A stretch of 64,000 nt of DNA from assembly GCA_017460805.1 (NCBI GenBank), contig JAFUAF010000061.1:62001-126000 (forward strand). The letters are read 5' to 3'. The notes under the pieces are model-generated. The model made no database searches. It was not told the DNA's origin and saw nothing but the letters and a program-made list of their open reading frames with translations. Shown in pieces: positions 9,046 to 16,882 of the stretch. Position 1 is the stretch's first letter; every line of letters begins with the position of its first letter. The DNA comes from Bacillota bacterium (GTDB lineage: Bacteria > Bacillota > Clostridia > Lachnospirales > CAG-274). Position numbers and translations under genes: made by a program.

Positions 9046-9860
9046 TAATAGATTTTCATACACATATTTTCCCCGAAAAGATTGCGGAAAGAAGTATAAG
9101 TTTTCTATCGGCAAAAAGCGGTGTAAAAAACAATATTGACGGCACGGCGGAGGGACTTGTAAAAAGTATGGCGGACAGCGGTGTAGACCTGTCTGTTATA
9201 CTTCCCGTTGCCACAAAGCCGCAGCAATTTGACTCCATAAATCGTTATGCCTGTGAGATAAATGAAAAATACGAGGGCAAATTACTCTCATTCGGCGGTA
9301 TACATCCGCTTGACGAGGATTATAAAGCGCATTTAAGACAGATAAAAAATTCCGGACTTCTCGGCATAAAGCTTCATCCCGACTATCAGGATGCTTTTAT
9401 TGACGACAAAGGCTGCAAACGTATTATTTATGAGGCTTCTTCTTTGGGACTGATAACGGTTTTACACGCAGGACGTGACATAGGCTACGGCGATCCCGTG
9501 CATTGCCCGCCCGAAAAGTCGCTTGCGGTCATAAATGAGATAAAGCCCGAAAAACTTGTACTTGCGCACCTTGGCGGCTGGGAACAGTGGGATGCTGTGG
9601 CAGAACTTATCTGCGGCGAAAATGTCTGGCTCGATACGGCTTTTTGTCTTGAATATATAAAGACGGAAAGTTTCTATGAAATACTTGAAAAACACGGCTA
9701 TGACCGCATACTTTTTGCAACAGACAGTCCATGGAGCCCGCAAAAGGGATATATAGACAAAATAACGGCAATGCTGCCCGAAAAAAGCATAAGGGATGCT
9801 GTAATGGGCGGCAATGCAGGGAGACTTTTATATGGAGAGAAAGGTCAAAAGGGTCAGTGA
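9042..9860 (+). CDS. Metal-dependent amidohydrolase (amidohydrolase_2 family)
   Basis: A 272-residue TIM-barrel metal enzyme of the ACMSD-like amidohydrolase_2 family, which hydrolyses or decarboxylates small ring or acid substrates. Metal ligands are visible: the HxH pair at residues 6 and 8 (DFHTHIFP), KLHPDYQ, a histidine in VLHAGRD, another in LAHLGGWEQWD, and the terminal aspartate in FATDSPWSP. It overlaps paaK by 4 bases, so it belongs to the same operon. No specific substrate can be deduced; being in this operon makes an aromatic intermediate plausible. Confidence 0.82.
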   Translation: MIIDFHTHIFPEKIAERSISFLSAKSGVKNNIDGTAEGLVKSMADSGVDLSVILPVATKPQQFDSINRYACEINEKYEGKLLSFGGIHPLDEDYKAHLRQIKNSGLLGIKLHPDYQDAFIDDKGCKRIIYEASSLGLITVLHAGRDIGYGDPVHCPPEKSLAVINEIKPEKLVLAHLGGWEQWDAVAELICGENVWLDTAFCLEYIKTESFYEILEKHGYDRILFATDSPWSPQKGYIDKITAMLPEKSIRDAVMGGNAGRLLYGEKGQKGQ

Positions 9861-10314
9861 CTCTCTGACAGAATGTGTCAGGCTTGTAAAGCATGAGGAT
9901 ATAAACGGCGGCTCACGTCTTTTCGGCGGCAGACTGATGCAATGGATGGACGAAGCAGCGGGTATATGCGCCATGCGTCACAGCGGCGGCATAATAACAA
10001 CAGCTGCTGTGGATAATCTTCAGTTTAAAAAAGGCGCTTATGTGGGTGATGTTGTAGCACTTGTTGCAAAGATCACCTATGTGGGCAATACATCAATGGA
10101 AGTGCGTGTCGATGTCTACGTCGAGGAACTGAAATCCGGCGAAAGACACGTTATAAACCGCGCATATTTTACCGAGGTATGCGTGACGGAGGACGGAACA
10201 CCCGTCCCCGTACCTTATACCATTGCGCCCGAAAATCCGTCGGAACAGGCGGAATGGGACGGCGCAATAAAACGTATAGCCATGCGCAAAGAAAGGCGCA
10301 GTCAAGGCTTTTAA
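9832..10314 (+). CDS. Hot-dog acyl-CoA thioesterase
   Basis: A 160-residue cytosolic acyl-CoA hydrolase of the YciA/BACH hot-dog type. The diagnostic motif GGRLMQWMDEAAG near residue 28 carries the catalytic-region aspartate, followed by the beta strands VDNLQFKKGAYVGDVVALVAKITYVGNTSMEV. I chose ATG 9832, which has an AGGGAG site 8 bases upstream, giving a 29-base overlap with the amidohydrolase; an in-frame ATG at 9814 would lengthen it by six residues without a better site. As last gene of the CoA operon it could release free acid and CoA from the pathway. Confidence 0.86.
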   Translation: MERKVKRVSDSLTECVRLVKHEDINGGSRLFGGRLMQWMDEAAGICAMRHSGGIITTAAVDNLQFKKGAYVGDVVALVAKITYVGNTSMEVRVDVYVEELKSGERHVINRAYFTEVCVTEDGTPVPVPYTIAPENPSEQAEWDGAIKRIAMRKERRSQGF

Positions 10315-10320
10315 ACGGTT

Positions 10321-10417
10321 TTTACAGCACAGGCTGTAAAGATAAATAACTATAAACGCCGCTTATGCGGTTTGCGCTGTATCCAATAAGGAACGGCAGC
10401 AGAAAGGAAAATCAAAT
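10321..10417 (+). other. Leader with two hairpins before the ECF gene
   Basis: A perfect 8-pair palindrome, TTTACAGC-acag-GCTGTAAA (10321-10340), is followed by a CCGC-ttat-GCGG hairpin (10359-10370). Neither has a clear T run, so I do not call them terminators. No known riboswitch consensus was recognised. They could be transcript processing or regulatory structures. Confidence 0.4.
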
Positions 10418-11059
10418 ATGGAAAAACAACAAAAGGCAAACGTAAGAGACATGGTGGAAGTGGCACTGTTTGCGGCGATAATGCTTGTGTTGGCATTTAC
10501 TCCGCTGGGCTATATTCCTATCACACCTACCATCAACGCAACTACCATGCACATTCCCGTTATACTTGCGGGTATTGTACTCGGCAGAAAAAAAGGCGCG
10601 ATAACAGGCTTTATTTTCGGTCTTACAAGTTTTGCAAAGGCATCGTTTTTTTCACCGAACATCACAAGTTTCCTCTTTACACCCTTTTATCCGGGCGGTA
10701 ATGTACTCAGTCTTGTGATATGCTTTGTACCGAGAATTCTTATCGGTGTTGTTGCCGCACTTGTATTTGAGGGCTTAAGCAAGCTTATCAAGGGCAAAGA
10801 CGGCGATGTGGCTTCACTTGCTATAGCGGGCGTATGCGGCTCGCTTACAAACACTATACTTGTTATGGGTATGGCTTATCTTTTCTTTGCACAGCAGTTT
10901 GCGGACGCGGTAGGCAAAGAAGCAGGCGAAGTGCTCGGTTACATAATTACGGGTGTAGTTGTGGGCAACGGCGTTCCCGAAGCTATTGTTGCAGGTATCA
11001 TTACCGCAGGTGTAGGCAAGGCTCTTCTTGTTGTTAACAGAAAAAGGAATTTACAATGA
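10418..11059 (+). CDS. ECF transporter S component, probably pantothenate
   Basis: A 213-residue integral membrane substrate-binding (S) component of an energy-coupling-factor vitamin transporter, with about six hydrophobic helices. Typical features are the N-terminal VEVALFAAIMLVLAFTPLGYIPI, the HIPVILAGIVLGRKKGAITGFIFGLTS stretch and an ANAxxA-poor first helix as in PanT-like members. It overlaps coaX by four bases (ATGA). Because coaX phosphorylates pantothenate, pantothenate is the likely cargo, by context rather than by binding residues. The shared EcfA/A'/T module is not in this window. Confidence 0.82.
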   Translation: MEKQQKANVRDMVEVALFAAIMLVLAFTPLGYIPITPTINATTMHIPVILAGIVLGRKKGAITGFIFGLTSFAKASFFSPNITSFLFTPFYPGGNVLSLVICFVPRILIGVVAALVFEGLSKLIKGKDGDVASLAIAGVCGSLTNTILVMGMAYLFFAQQFADAVGKEAGEVLGYIITGVVVGNGVPEAIVAGIITAGVGKALLVVNRKRNLQ

Positions 11060-11820
11060 TATTAGCTATAGATATAGGCAACTCCAATATTGTGTTGGGC
11101 GGTATCACCGACGGCATTATAGATTTTATTGCCCGTACATCCACAGACCGTATAAAAACGGCCGATCAGTACGGTATACAGATAAAAAATATACTGGAGC
11201 TTTATAATGTGGATGCAAAAAAAATAGACGGCAGTATTATAGCCTCCGTTGTGCCGCCCGTTATGAATGCCATAAAAGGTGCGGTAGAACTTGTTACGGG
11301 CTGCAAGCCTCTTGTAGTCGGACCGGGCGTAAAAACGGGGCTCAATATCGTTATGGATAACCCGGGTTCTGTGGGTGCGGATCGTATAGTCTGTGCAATA
11401 GCGGGTCTTTCCATGAACAAACCGCCGCTTGTTATGATAGATATGGGTACGGCTACCACTATAGACGTGGTTGACGAAAAGAAAAATTATATAGGCGGCT
11501 GTATTATGCCCGGCCTTCGTTCAAGTCTTGACGCTCTGTCCGAAAAAACGGCTCAGCTGCCCGAAATATCGCTTGAAGCCCCAAAGAATATAATCGGCAA
11601 AAATACTGTCGATTGTATGCGCAGCGGTTTTTTATACGGCTTTGCAAGTATGCTTGACGGCTGTATAGAAAGAGTGGAGGAGCAGCTCGGGCAAAAAGTT
11701 TCCGTTATAATTACGGGAGGACTGAGCAGATTTGTTATGCCTTTATGCAAAAGAAAGATGACCTATGCCGACGATCTTTTGCTGAAAGGCTTATATATCA
11801 TCTATAAAAAGAATATATAA
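11056..11820 (+). CDS. coaX: Type III pantothenate kinase
   Basis: Catalyses the first step of coenzyme A synthesis. The 254-residue protein has the ASKHA-fold motifs of CoaX: LAIDIGNSNIVLGG at the N-terminus, GADRIV, DMGTATTIDVV and IMPGLRSSLDAL, followed by ITGGLSRF. It is translationally coupled to the upstream ECF S component by a 4-base overlap, making a two-gene uptake-and-capture unit. Type III kinases are typically not feedback-inhibited by CoA, so supply may be set by uptake. Confidence 0.95.
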   Translation: MILAIDIGNSNIVLGGITDGIIDFIARTSTDRIKTADQYGIQIKNILELYNVDAKKIDGSIIASVVPPVMNAIKGAVELVTGCKPLVVGPGVKTGLNIVMDNPGSVGADRIVCAIAGLSMNKPPLVMIDMGTATTIDVVDEKKNYIGGCIMPGLRSSLDALSEKTAQLPEISLEAPKNIIGKNTVDCMRSGFLYGFASMLDGCIERVEEQLGQKVSVIITGGLSRFVMPLCKRKMTYADDLLLKGLYIIYKKNI

Positions 11821-11824
11821 TTAT

Positions 11825-11856
11825 TAAAAGGATATCGTTTTCGGTATCCTTTTTTA
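11825..11856 (+). terminator. Terminator after coaX
   Basis: AAAAGGATA(tc)-gtttt-(cgg)TATCCTTTTTT forms a stem with a T-rich 3' tail just after the coaX stop. Confidence 0.85.
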
Positions 11857-11991
11857 TTGCATTTAAGCACTTTAATTTTACACAGAAGTTACCAATGTTA
11901 CAGTTTTGTTACACATAAATTTAACAATCCGCTGTTTAAAAGGGCTTTGGCGGGTTGTTATTTTATTAACCAAAAATTAAAATTTTAGGGC

Positions 11992-12021
11992 TTGACAATA
12001 CTATATATAGAGTTGTAAAAT
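11992..12021 (+). promoter_or_regulatory. Promoter of nrdD
   Basis: TTGACA at 11992-11997 and TAAAAT at 12016-12021, spacer 18. It lies about 210 bases before the nrdD start codon, leaving a long leader. The first NrdR-like box covers the spacer. Confidence 0.78.
11995..12016 (+). promoter_or_regulatory. NrdR-like box 1
   Basis: An AT-rich palindrome with core ACTATATATAGAGT, resembling the NrdR box consensus (ACACTATATATAGTGT type). It occupies the spacer between the -35 and -10 elements of the nrdD promoter, so repressor binding would block RNA polymerase. Confidence 0.72.
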
Positions 12022-12028
12022 AACATAA

Positions 12029-12046
12029 GAACTAAATATAGTTGTG
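12029..12046 (+). promoter_or_regulatory. NrdR-like box 2
   Basis: A second, slightly weaker match (ACTAAATATAGTTGTG) whose centre lies about 31 bases, or three helical turns, from box 1. Paired boxes at this spacing are the known arrangement for the ribonucleotide reductase repressor NrdR. Confidence 0.7.
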
Positions 12047-12233
12047 GACAGGAGCGCGCTGTCTGCTGTACATATACACAGTAAAATGCCGCCTTGGATA
12101 TGTTGTCTATGCCTTTCGGTGTAACAGGCAGTCCCGGGAGACGAAAAATAAGGGGAAATATTACCATTATAATATATTTTAATTGTAAAGTCTTTTTTTT
12201 GATGCAAAAACAAAGACTTGGGAGGATTTTTTT
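12047..12233 (+). other. Structured 5' leader of nrdD, no gene
   Basis: About 190 bases without an ORF. Potential hairpins include GGACAG-gagcgcg-CTGTCT, TGCCT-(11 nt)-AGGCA nested in GTCT/AGAC around 12100-12142, and AAGTCTTT (12188-12195) paired with AAAGACTT (12212-12219), the last ending directly at the GGGAGG ribosome site (12220-12225). No known riboswitch consensus was recognised. The last hairpin could affect ribosome access. Confidence 0.45.
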
Positions 12234-14402
12234 ATGGAAAGCGAAGTAAAAAGATATATAATCAAGAAAGACAACACTCTTGAATTATATGACAATACGA
12301 AAATAATCGCGGCTATCACTAAATCTGCAAGCCGCGTTATGTATACATTTACTCAGGAAGAATATCAGCAGGTATGTGATTGGGTAGAGAGCCGAATAGA
12401 AAAAGAGGGTCTTACCGAAATACCCATCCAGACAATGCACAACCTTGTAGAGAGCGCACTTGAAGCCATTGAGCCCCGTGTTGCAAAAAGCTACAAGGAC
12501 TACAGAAACTACAAAAAGGACTTTGTGCATATGCTTGATGACGTATATCAGAAAGCACAGTCCGTTATGTATATAGGCGATAAGGAGAATTCAAACACCG
12601 ACTCGGCGCTTGTTGCGACAAAGAGAAGCCTTATATACAATCATCTTAATAAAGAGCTTTATCAGAAATTCTTTTTGACTACCAACGAAAAACAGGCGTG
12701 CAAGGACGGATATATCTATATCCATGATATGTCGGCAAGGCGTGATACAATGAACTGCTGTCTGTTTGACATGGGCAATGTTTTAAAGGGCGGCTTTGAA
12801 ATGGGTAATCTTTGGTATAACGAGCCAAAGACACTTGCAGTCGCTTTTGATGTTATAGGAGATGTTGTTTTATCTACGGCAAGCCAGCAGTACGGCGGTT
12901 TTACCGTACCCGAGATAGACAAGATACTCGAACCCTATGCCGAAAAATCCTATAAGAAATACTGCGACGAGCTTCGCAGTTATATGGAATTTGCAAAGCA
13001 GGGCGAAGCTTTGACACAGGCTGACGAGGACTATATCTCCGAAAATGCAAAAAAACGTGTTAAACGTGATTTTGAGCAGGGTTTCCAAGGCCTTGAATAT
13101 AAGCTTAATTCCGTTGGTTCATCCCGCGGCGATTATCCGTTTATTACCATAACACTCGGCCTTGCACAGAGCGAGTTCGGTAAAATGGCTTCTATCACCG
13201 CACTTGAGGTACACCGCGGCGGACAGGGCAAAAAAGAGAACAAAAAACCCGTTCTTTTCCCTAAGATCGTATTTTTGTATGATGAGGAACTTCACGGTGA
13301 AGGAAAGCCTCTTTACGATGTTTTTGAGGCAGGTGTGGAGTGCTCCGCTCATACAATGTACCCCGACTGGTTAAGTCTTTCGGGCGACAGCTATGTAGCC
13401 GAAGCTTATCAGAAATATGGTGTTGTCATAAGTCCCATGGGCTGCCGCGCCTTCCTTTCGCTTTGGTTTGAACGCGGCGGCATGAAGCCTGCGGACGAAA
13501 ACGACAAGGCGATCACGGTAGGCCGTTTCAATATGGGTGCTATAAGCCTGCATCTTCCTATGATATTGGCTAAAGCACGCTCCGAAAGCCGTGATTTCTA
13601 TGAAGTGCTGGACTATTACCTTGAAATGATAAGAGGCCTGCACAAGCGTACTATCGAATATCTCGGCGAAATGAAAGCCAGCACAAACCCTATGGCATAC
13701 TGCGAGGGTGGTTTCTACGGCGGGCATCTTAAACCGAATGATAAGATAAAACCCCTTTTAAAGAGTGCTACTATAAGCTTTGGCATTACGGCTCTTAACG
13801 AGCTTCAGGAGCTTTATAACCACAAATCACTTGTGGAAGACGGTGCATTTGCACTTGAAGTTATGGACTACATCAACAAAAAAGTTGATCAGTATAAAAA
13901 AGAAGACGGCATTTTATATGCACTTTACGGCACACCCGCCGAGAGCCTCTGCGGTTTGCAGGTAAAGCAGTTCAGAAAGAAATACGGTATCGTTGAGAAC
14001 GTATCCGACAGAGAATATGTTTCCAACAGTTTCCATTGTCATGTAAGCGAAAACATATCGCCGATCCAGAAGCAAAATCTTGAAAAACGTTTCTGGAACC
14101 TTATGAACGGCGGCAAGATACAGTATGTAAAATATCCTATAGACTATAATAAAGGCGCGATCGTTTCCCTTATACACCGCGCTATGGATATGGGATTTTA
14201 TGAGGGCGTAAACCTCAGCCTTTCGTACTGCGACAACTGCGGACATCAGGAACTTGAAATGGATGTCTGTCCTAAGTGCGGCAGCCGCAATCTTACAAAA
14301 ATAGACCGCATGAACGGCTATTTAAGCTATTCACGCGTTCATGGCGATACACGCCTTAACGATGCAAAAATGGCGGAGATCGCAGATAGGGTGAGCATGT
14401 AA
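12234..14402 (+). CDS. nrdD: Anaerobic (class III) ribonucleoside-triphosphate reductase
   Basis: An oxygen-sensitive glycyl-radical enzyme that reduces ribonucleotides for DNA synthesis. The 722 residues begin with an ATP-cone allosteric domain (about 5-95), followed by the reductase barrel including SPMGCRAFLS with an active-site cysteine, a zinc site CDNCG...CPKCG near the C-terminus, and the radical loop RMNGYLSYSR with the radical glycine at residue 695. ATG 12234 follows a strong GGGAGG site. The stop overlaps the nrdG start by one base (TAATG). The NrdR-like boxes upstream suggest repression when dNTPs are plentiful. It marks an anaerobic lifestyle. Confidence 0.97.
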   Translation: MESEVKRYIIKKDNTLELYDNTKIIAAITKSASRVMYTFTQEEYQQVCDWVESRIEKEGLTEIPIQTMHNLVESALEAIEPRVAKSYKDYRNYKKDFVHMLDDVYQKAQSVMYIGDKENSNTDSALVATKRSLIYNHLNKELYQKFFLTTNEKQACKDGYIYIHDMSARRDTMNCCLFDMGNVLKGGFEMGNLWYNEPKTLAVAFDVIGDVVLSTASQQYGGFTVPEIDKILEPYAEKSYKKYCDELRSYMEFAKQGEALTQADEDYISENAKKRVKRDFEQGFQGLEYKLNSVGSSRGDYPFITITLGLAQSEFGKMASITALEVHRGGQGKKENKKPVLFPKIVFLYDEELHGEGKPLYDVFEAGVECSAHTMYPDWLSLSGDSYVAEAYQKYGVVISPMGCRAFLSLWFERGGMKPADENDKAITVGRFNMGAISLHLPMILAKARSESRDFYEVLDYYLEMIRGLHKRTIEYLGEMKASTNPMAYCEGGFYGGHLKPNDKIKPLLKSATISFGITALNELQELYNHKSLVEDGAFALEVMDYINKKVDQYKKEDGILYALYGTPAESLCGLQVKQFRKKYGIVENVSDREYVSNSFHCHVSENISPIQKQNLEKRFWNLMNGGKIQYVKYPIDYNKGAIVSLIHRAMDMGFYEGVNLSLSYCDNCGHQELEMDVCPKCGSRNLTKIDRMNGYLSYSRVHGDTRLNDAKMAEIADRVSM

Positions 14403-14896
14403 TGAGGTATCATAACATAACGCATGATGATATGTTAAACGGCGACGGCCTGCGCACCGTACTTTGGGTAAGCGGCTGTACGCATCATTGTGAAGAATGT
14501 CAAAATCCCATAACATGGGATATAAACGGCGGTCTGCTTTTTGATGAAGCAGCCGAGGACGAATTTTTTCAGGAGGCATCCAAGGGATATATTTCGGGTA
14601 TTACGTTTTCGGGCGGCGACCCGCTTCATCCCCAAAACCGCGGTGAGATAACAAGGTTGGCCAAAAAATTCAAACAAAAATTCCCCGAAAAGAATATTTG
14701 GCTTTATACGGGTTTTTTATGGGAAGATATAAAGGATCTCGAAGTTATAAAATACACCGACGTGCTTGTAGACGGGCCTTATAAAAAAGACCTGCGCGAT
14801 ACGCAGCTTCATTGGAAAGGCTCTTCTAACCAGCGTGTGATAGATGTTCAGCCGTCGCTGAAAAATAATACCGTAGTTTTACATAAGGACAACTGA
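14402..14896 (+). CDS. nrdG: Anaerobic ribonucleotide reductase activating protein
   Basis: The radical-SAM activase that installs the glycyl radical on NrdD. At 164 residues it has the usual short length. The cluster motif is CTHHCEECQ, a Cys-x3-Cys-x2-Cys, and the GGDPL SAM-binding motif follows (FSGGDPLHPQN), then DVLVDGPYKKDLRD. It overlaps nrdD by one base, so the pair is translationally coupled. Confidence 0.96.
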   Translation: MRYHNITHDDMLNGDGLRTVLWVSGCTHHCEECQNPITWDINGGLLFDEAAEDEFFQEASKGYISGITFSGGDPLHPQNRGEITRLAKKFKQKFPEKNIWLYTGFLWEDIKDLEVIKYTDVLVDGPYKKDLRDTQLHWKGSSNQRVIDVQPSLKNNTVVLHKDN

Positions 14897-14897
14897 T

Positions 14898-15416
14898 ATG
14901 ACAGATAATAAGATATATTTTGCAAAGGTCAGACCCGATGCCAAAATACCGACAAGGGAAGTGTGGAATGCAGGTGTTGACATATACCCCTGTTTTGACG
15001 AGGAATATATGATAATACCGCCGCACAGCACGGTGCTTGTGCCCACGGGCATATCAAGTGCGATACCTGTCGATTATTATATACAGATATATGAAAGAGG
15101 TTCAAGCGGAAGCAAGGGCATAAAATACAGTGCGGGCGTGATAGATTCAAGCTATCGCGGCGAGTGGTTTTTAGCTGCAACAAATACAAACGACAAACCT
15201 GTGCTTATAACTAAGCTTGACCTTGAAAAAACAGATAAGACTATCAGGGAGCTGATAGAAAATGCCTATATAGTGTATCCCTATACAAAGGCATTGTTCC
15301 AGGGAGTTGTACACAGCGTACATAACGAGCTGGAACGTGAAGAGATATCCCTTGATGCTTTGAAAGTTATCCCGTCCGAGCGTGGTTCGGGTAAGCTTGG
15401 CAGCAGCGGGAAATAA
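14898..15416 (+). CDS. dut: dUTPase-family nucleotide hydrolase
   Basis: A 172-residue protein of the trimeric dUTPase/dCTP-deaminase fold. Conserved motifs appear in order: NAGVDIYP (motif 1), ERGSSGSKGI (motif 2), GVIDSSYRGEW (motif 3) and a C-terminal PSERGSGKLGSSGK that stands in for the usual glycine-rich P-loop-like motif 5. It should remove dUTP and supply dUMP for thymidylate synthesis. It lies one base beyond nrdG, so deoxynucleotide reduction and dUTP clean-up share a transcript. A dCTP deaminase role is less likely given motif 3. Confidence 0.85.
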   Translation: MTDNKIYFAKVRPDAKIPTREVWNAGVDIYPCFDEEYMIIPPHSTVLVPTGISSAIPVDYYIQIYERGSSGSKGIKYSAGVIDSSYRGEWFLAATNTNDKPVLITKLDLEKTDKTIRELIENAYIVYPYTKALFQGVVHSVHNELEREEISLDALKVIPSERGSGKLGSSGK

Positions 15417-15445
15417 CAATGCTTTTCATTTTACTCCTTTTTTGT

Positions 15446-15471
15446 GCCGCCCTTTTATGGGCGGCGTTTTT
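15446..15471 (+). terminator. Terminator after the dUTPase gene
   Basis: GCCGCCC (15446-15452), loop TTTTAT, GGGCGGC (15459-15465), then GTTTTT. It closes the nrdDG-dut operon ahead of the permease. Confidence 0.92.
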
Positions 15472-15526
15472 ATATGGATATGAAAAACTAATCGGATCTA
15501 TTTATTTTTACGGAGGGAATTTCTTT

Positions 15527-16882
15527 ATGAAACTTGTATATGATGTCTATGACAAACCAAAAGGCTTACAGCTTATATTTCTTGCCTTGCAGCAAATGCT
15601 TGCGATACTTGCGGCAACATTGGCTGTACCTATGATAGTCGGCAACGGTCTGACACCCGCTTCGGCAATGTTTGGCGCGGGCGTTGGAACACTTGTTTAT
15701 ATACTTGCAACAAAAAAGAAAAGCCCTGTGTTTCTGGGCTCGTCATTCGCTTTTATAGGTTCTATGAGCGCGGCATTTGCGGGTGCATCAACAATGTCGC
15801 TGGGGATGCTCGGTATAATTATCGGTGCGTTTTCGGCGGGGCTTGTTTATCTTATTATTGCGGTCATAGTCAAAAAAGTAGGTACAAAGTGGGTGGACAG
15901 GCTTATGCCGCCTGTTGTTATAGGTCCCACGGTCTCCATTATCGGGCTTTCACTTGCGGGGAATGCCGTAAGTGACCTGCAAAGCAGCGGTGTACCGAAT
16001 GCTCCCGTATCACAGTATATTTCTATTGTCTGCGGTCTTATTACGCTTATTGTAACAATGTGTTTTTCCGTTTACGGCAAAAAATTTACTAAACTTATTC
16101 CATTTATATTGGGTATAGCAGCGGGTTATTTTTTTGCGGCAATATTTACTGCCATTGGTTTTGCAACAAAAACCGATGAATTTAAAATTATAGATTTTTC
16201 GGTTTTTGCGCAGAATATGATGCCGAAAGGACATATCGGTATCGAAAGTTTTGTATCGCTGCCCGATTTTGTGTTTACCCATGCAGCCAAGGGCTTTAAA
16301 CATATATATCCCGCATACTTTGCTACCGTGCTTGTGGCTTATATACCTGTGGCACTTGTCGTTTTTGCCGAACATATAGCGGACCATAAAAATCTTTCGT
16401 CTGTCATCGGCCGCGACCTTTTAAAAGACCCGGGGCTTTCGGCGACCCTTACGGGCGACGGTCTCGGTTCTGCGATAGGTGCGTTTTTCGGCGGCTGTCC
16501 CAATACGACTTACGGCGAGTCCGTGGGTTGTGTGGCGATAACGGGCAATGCTTCGACCATAACCATTGCGGCGGCTTCTGTGGGCTGTATAATGCTGTCG
16601 TTTTTTACTCCGTTTATATCCTTTGTGCAGTCTATCCCGTCATGTGTTATGGGCGGTATATGTATAGCTTTGTACGGTTTTATTGCGGTTTCGGGCTTTA
16701 AAATGATACAAAAAGTCGATCTTGACGACCATAAAAATCTTTTTACCGTCGCTGTAATACTTATCTGCGGTATAGGCGGTTTCAGCATGGATTTCGGTGC
16801 AATAAAAATAACAGAGGTAGCATCGGCGCTTATACTCGGTATGATAACAAATAAGCTGCTCACGCGTAAAGAAATGCTTTAA
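15527..16882 (+). CDS. uraA: Uracil permease (NCS2 family)
   Basis: A 451-residue transporter with about 12-14 hydrophobic helices of the nucleobase-cation symporter 2 family, bringing uracil across the membrane. The uracil-type signature GGCPNTTYGESVG, with preceding TGDGLGSAIGAFF, separates it from xanthine permeases. I chose ATG 15527 because it follows a CGGAGGG site; an ATG at 15419 in frame would add 36 residues that run through the preceding terminator. Its stop overlaps the stop of the convergent gene on the other strand by four bases, with no terminator between. Confidence 0.91.
   Translation: MKLVYDVYDKPKGLQLIFLALQQMLAILAATLAVPMIVGNGLTPASAMFGAGVGTLVYILATKKKSPVFLGSSFAFIGSMSAAFAGASTMSLGMLGIIIGAFSAGLVYLIIAVIVKKVGTKWVDRLMPPVVIGPTVSIIGLSLAGNAVSDLQSSGVPNAPVSQYISIVCGLITLIVTMCFSVYGKKFTKLIPFILGIAAGYFFAAIFTAIGFATKTDEFKIIDFSVFAQNMMPKGHIGIESFVSLPDFVFTHAAKGFKHIYPAYFATVLVAYIPVALVVFAEHIADHKNLSSVIGRDLLKDPGLSATLTGDGLGSAIGAFFGGCPNTTYGESVGCVAITGNASTITIAAASVGCIMLSFFTPFISFVQSIPSCVMGGICIALYGFIAVSGFKMIQKVDLDDHKNLFTVAVILICGIGGFSMDFGAIKITEVASALILGMITNKLLTRKEML

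Noticed and set aside
10321-10417. THF, TPP or preQ1 riboswitch before the ECF gene
   Set aside because: None of the conserved blocks of these riboswitches could be found.
12047-12233. Cobalamin riboswitch before nrdD
   Set aside because: The conserved B12-box sequence and surrounding core are absent.
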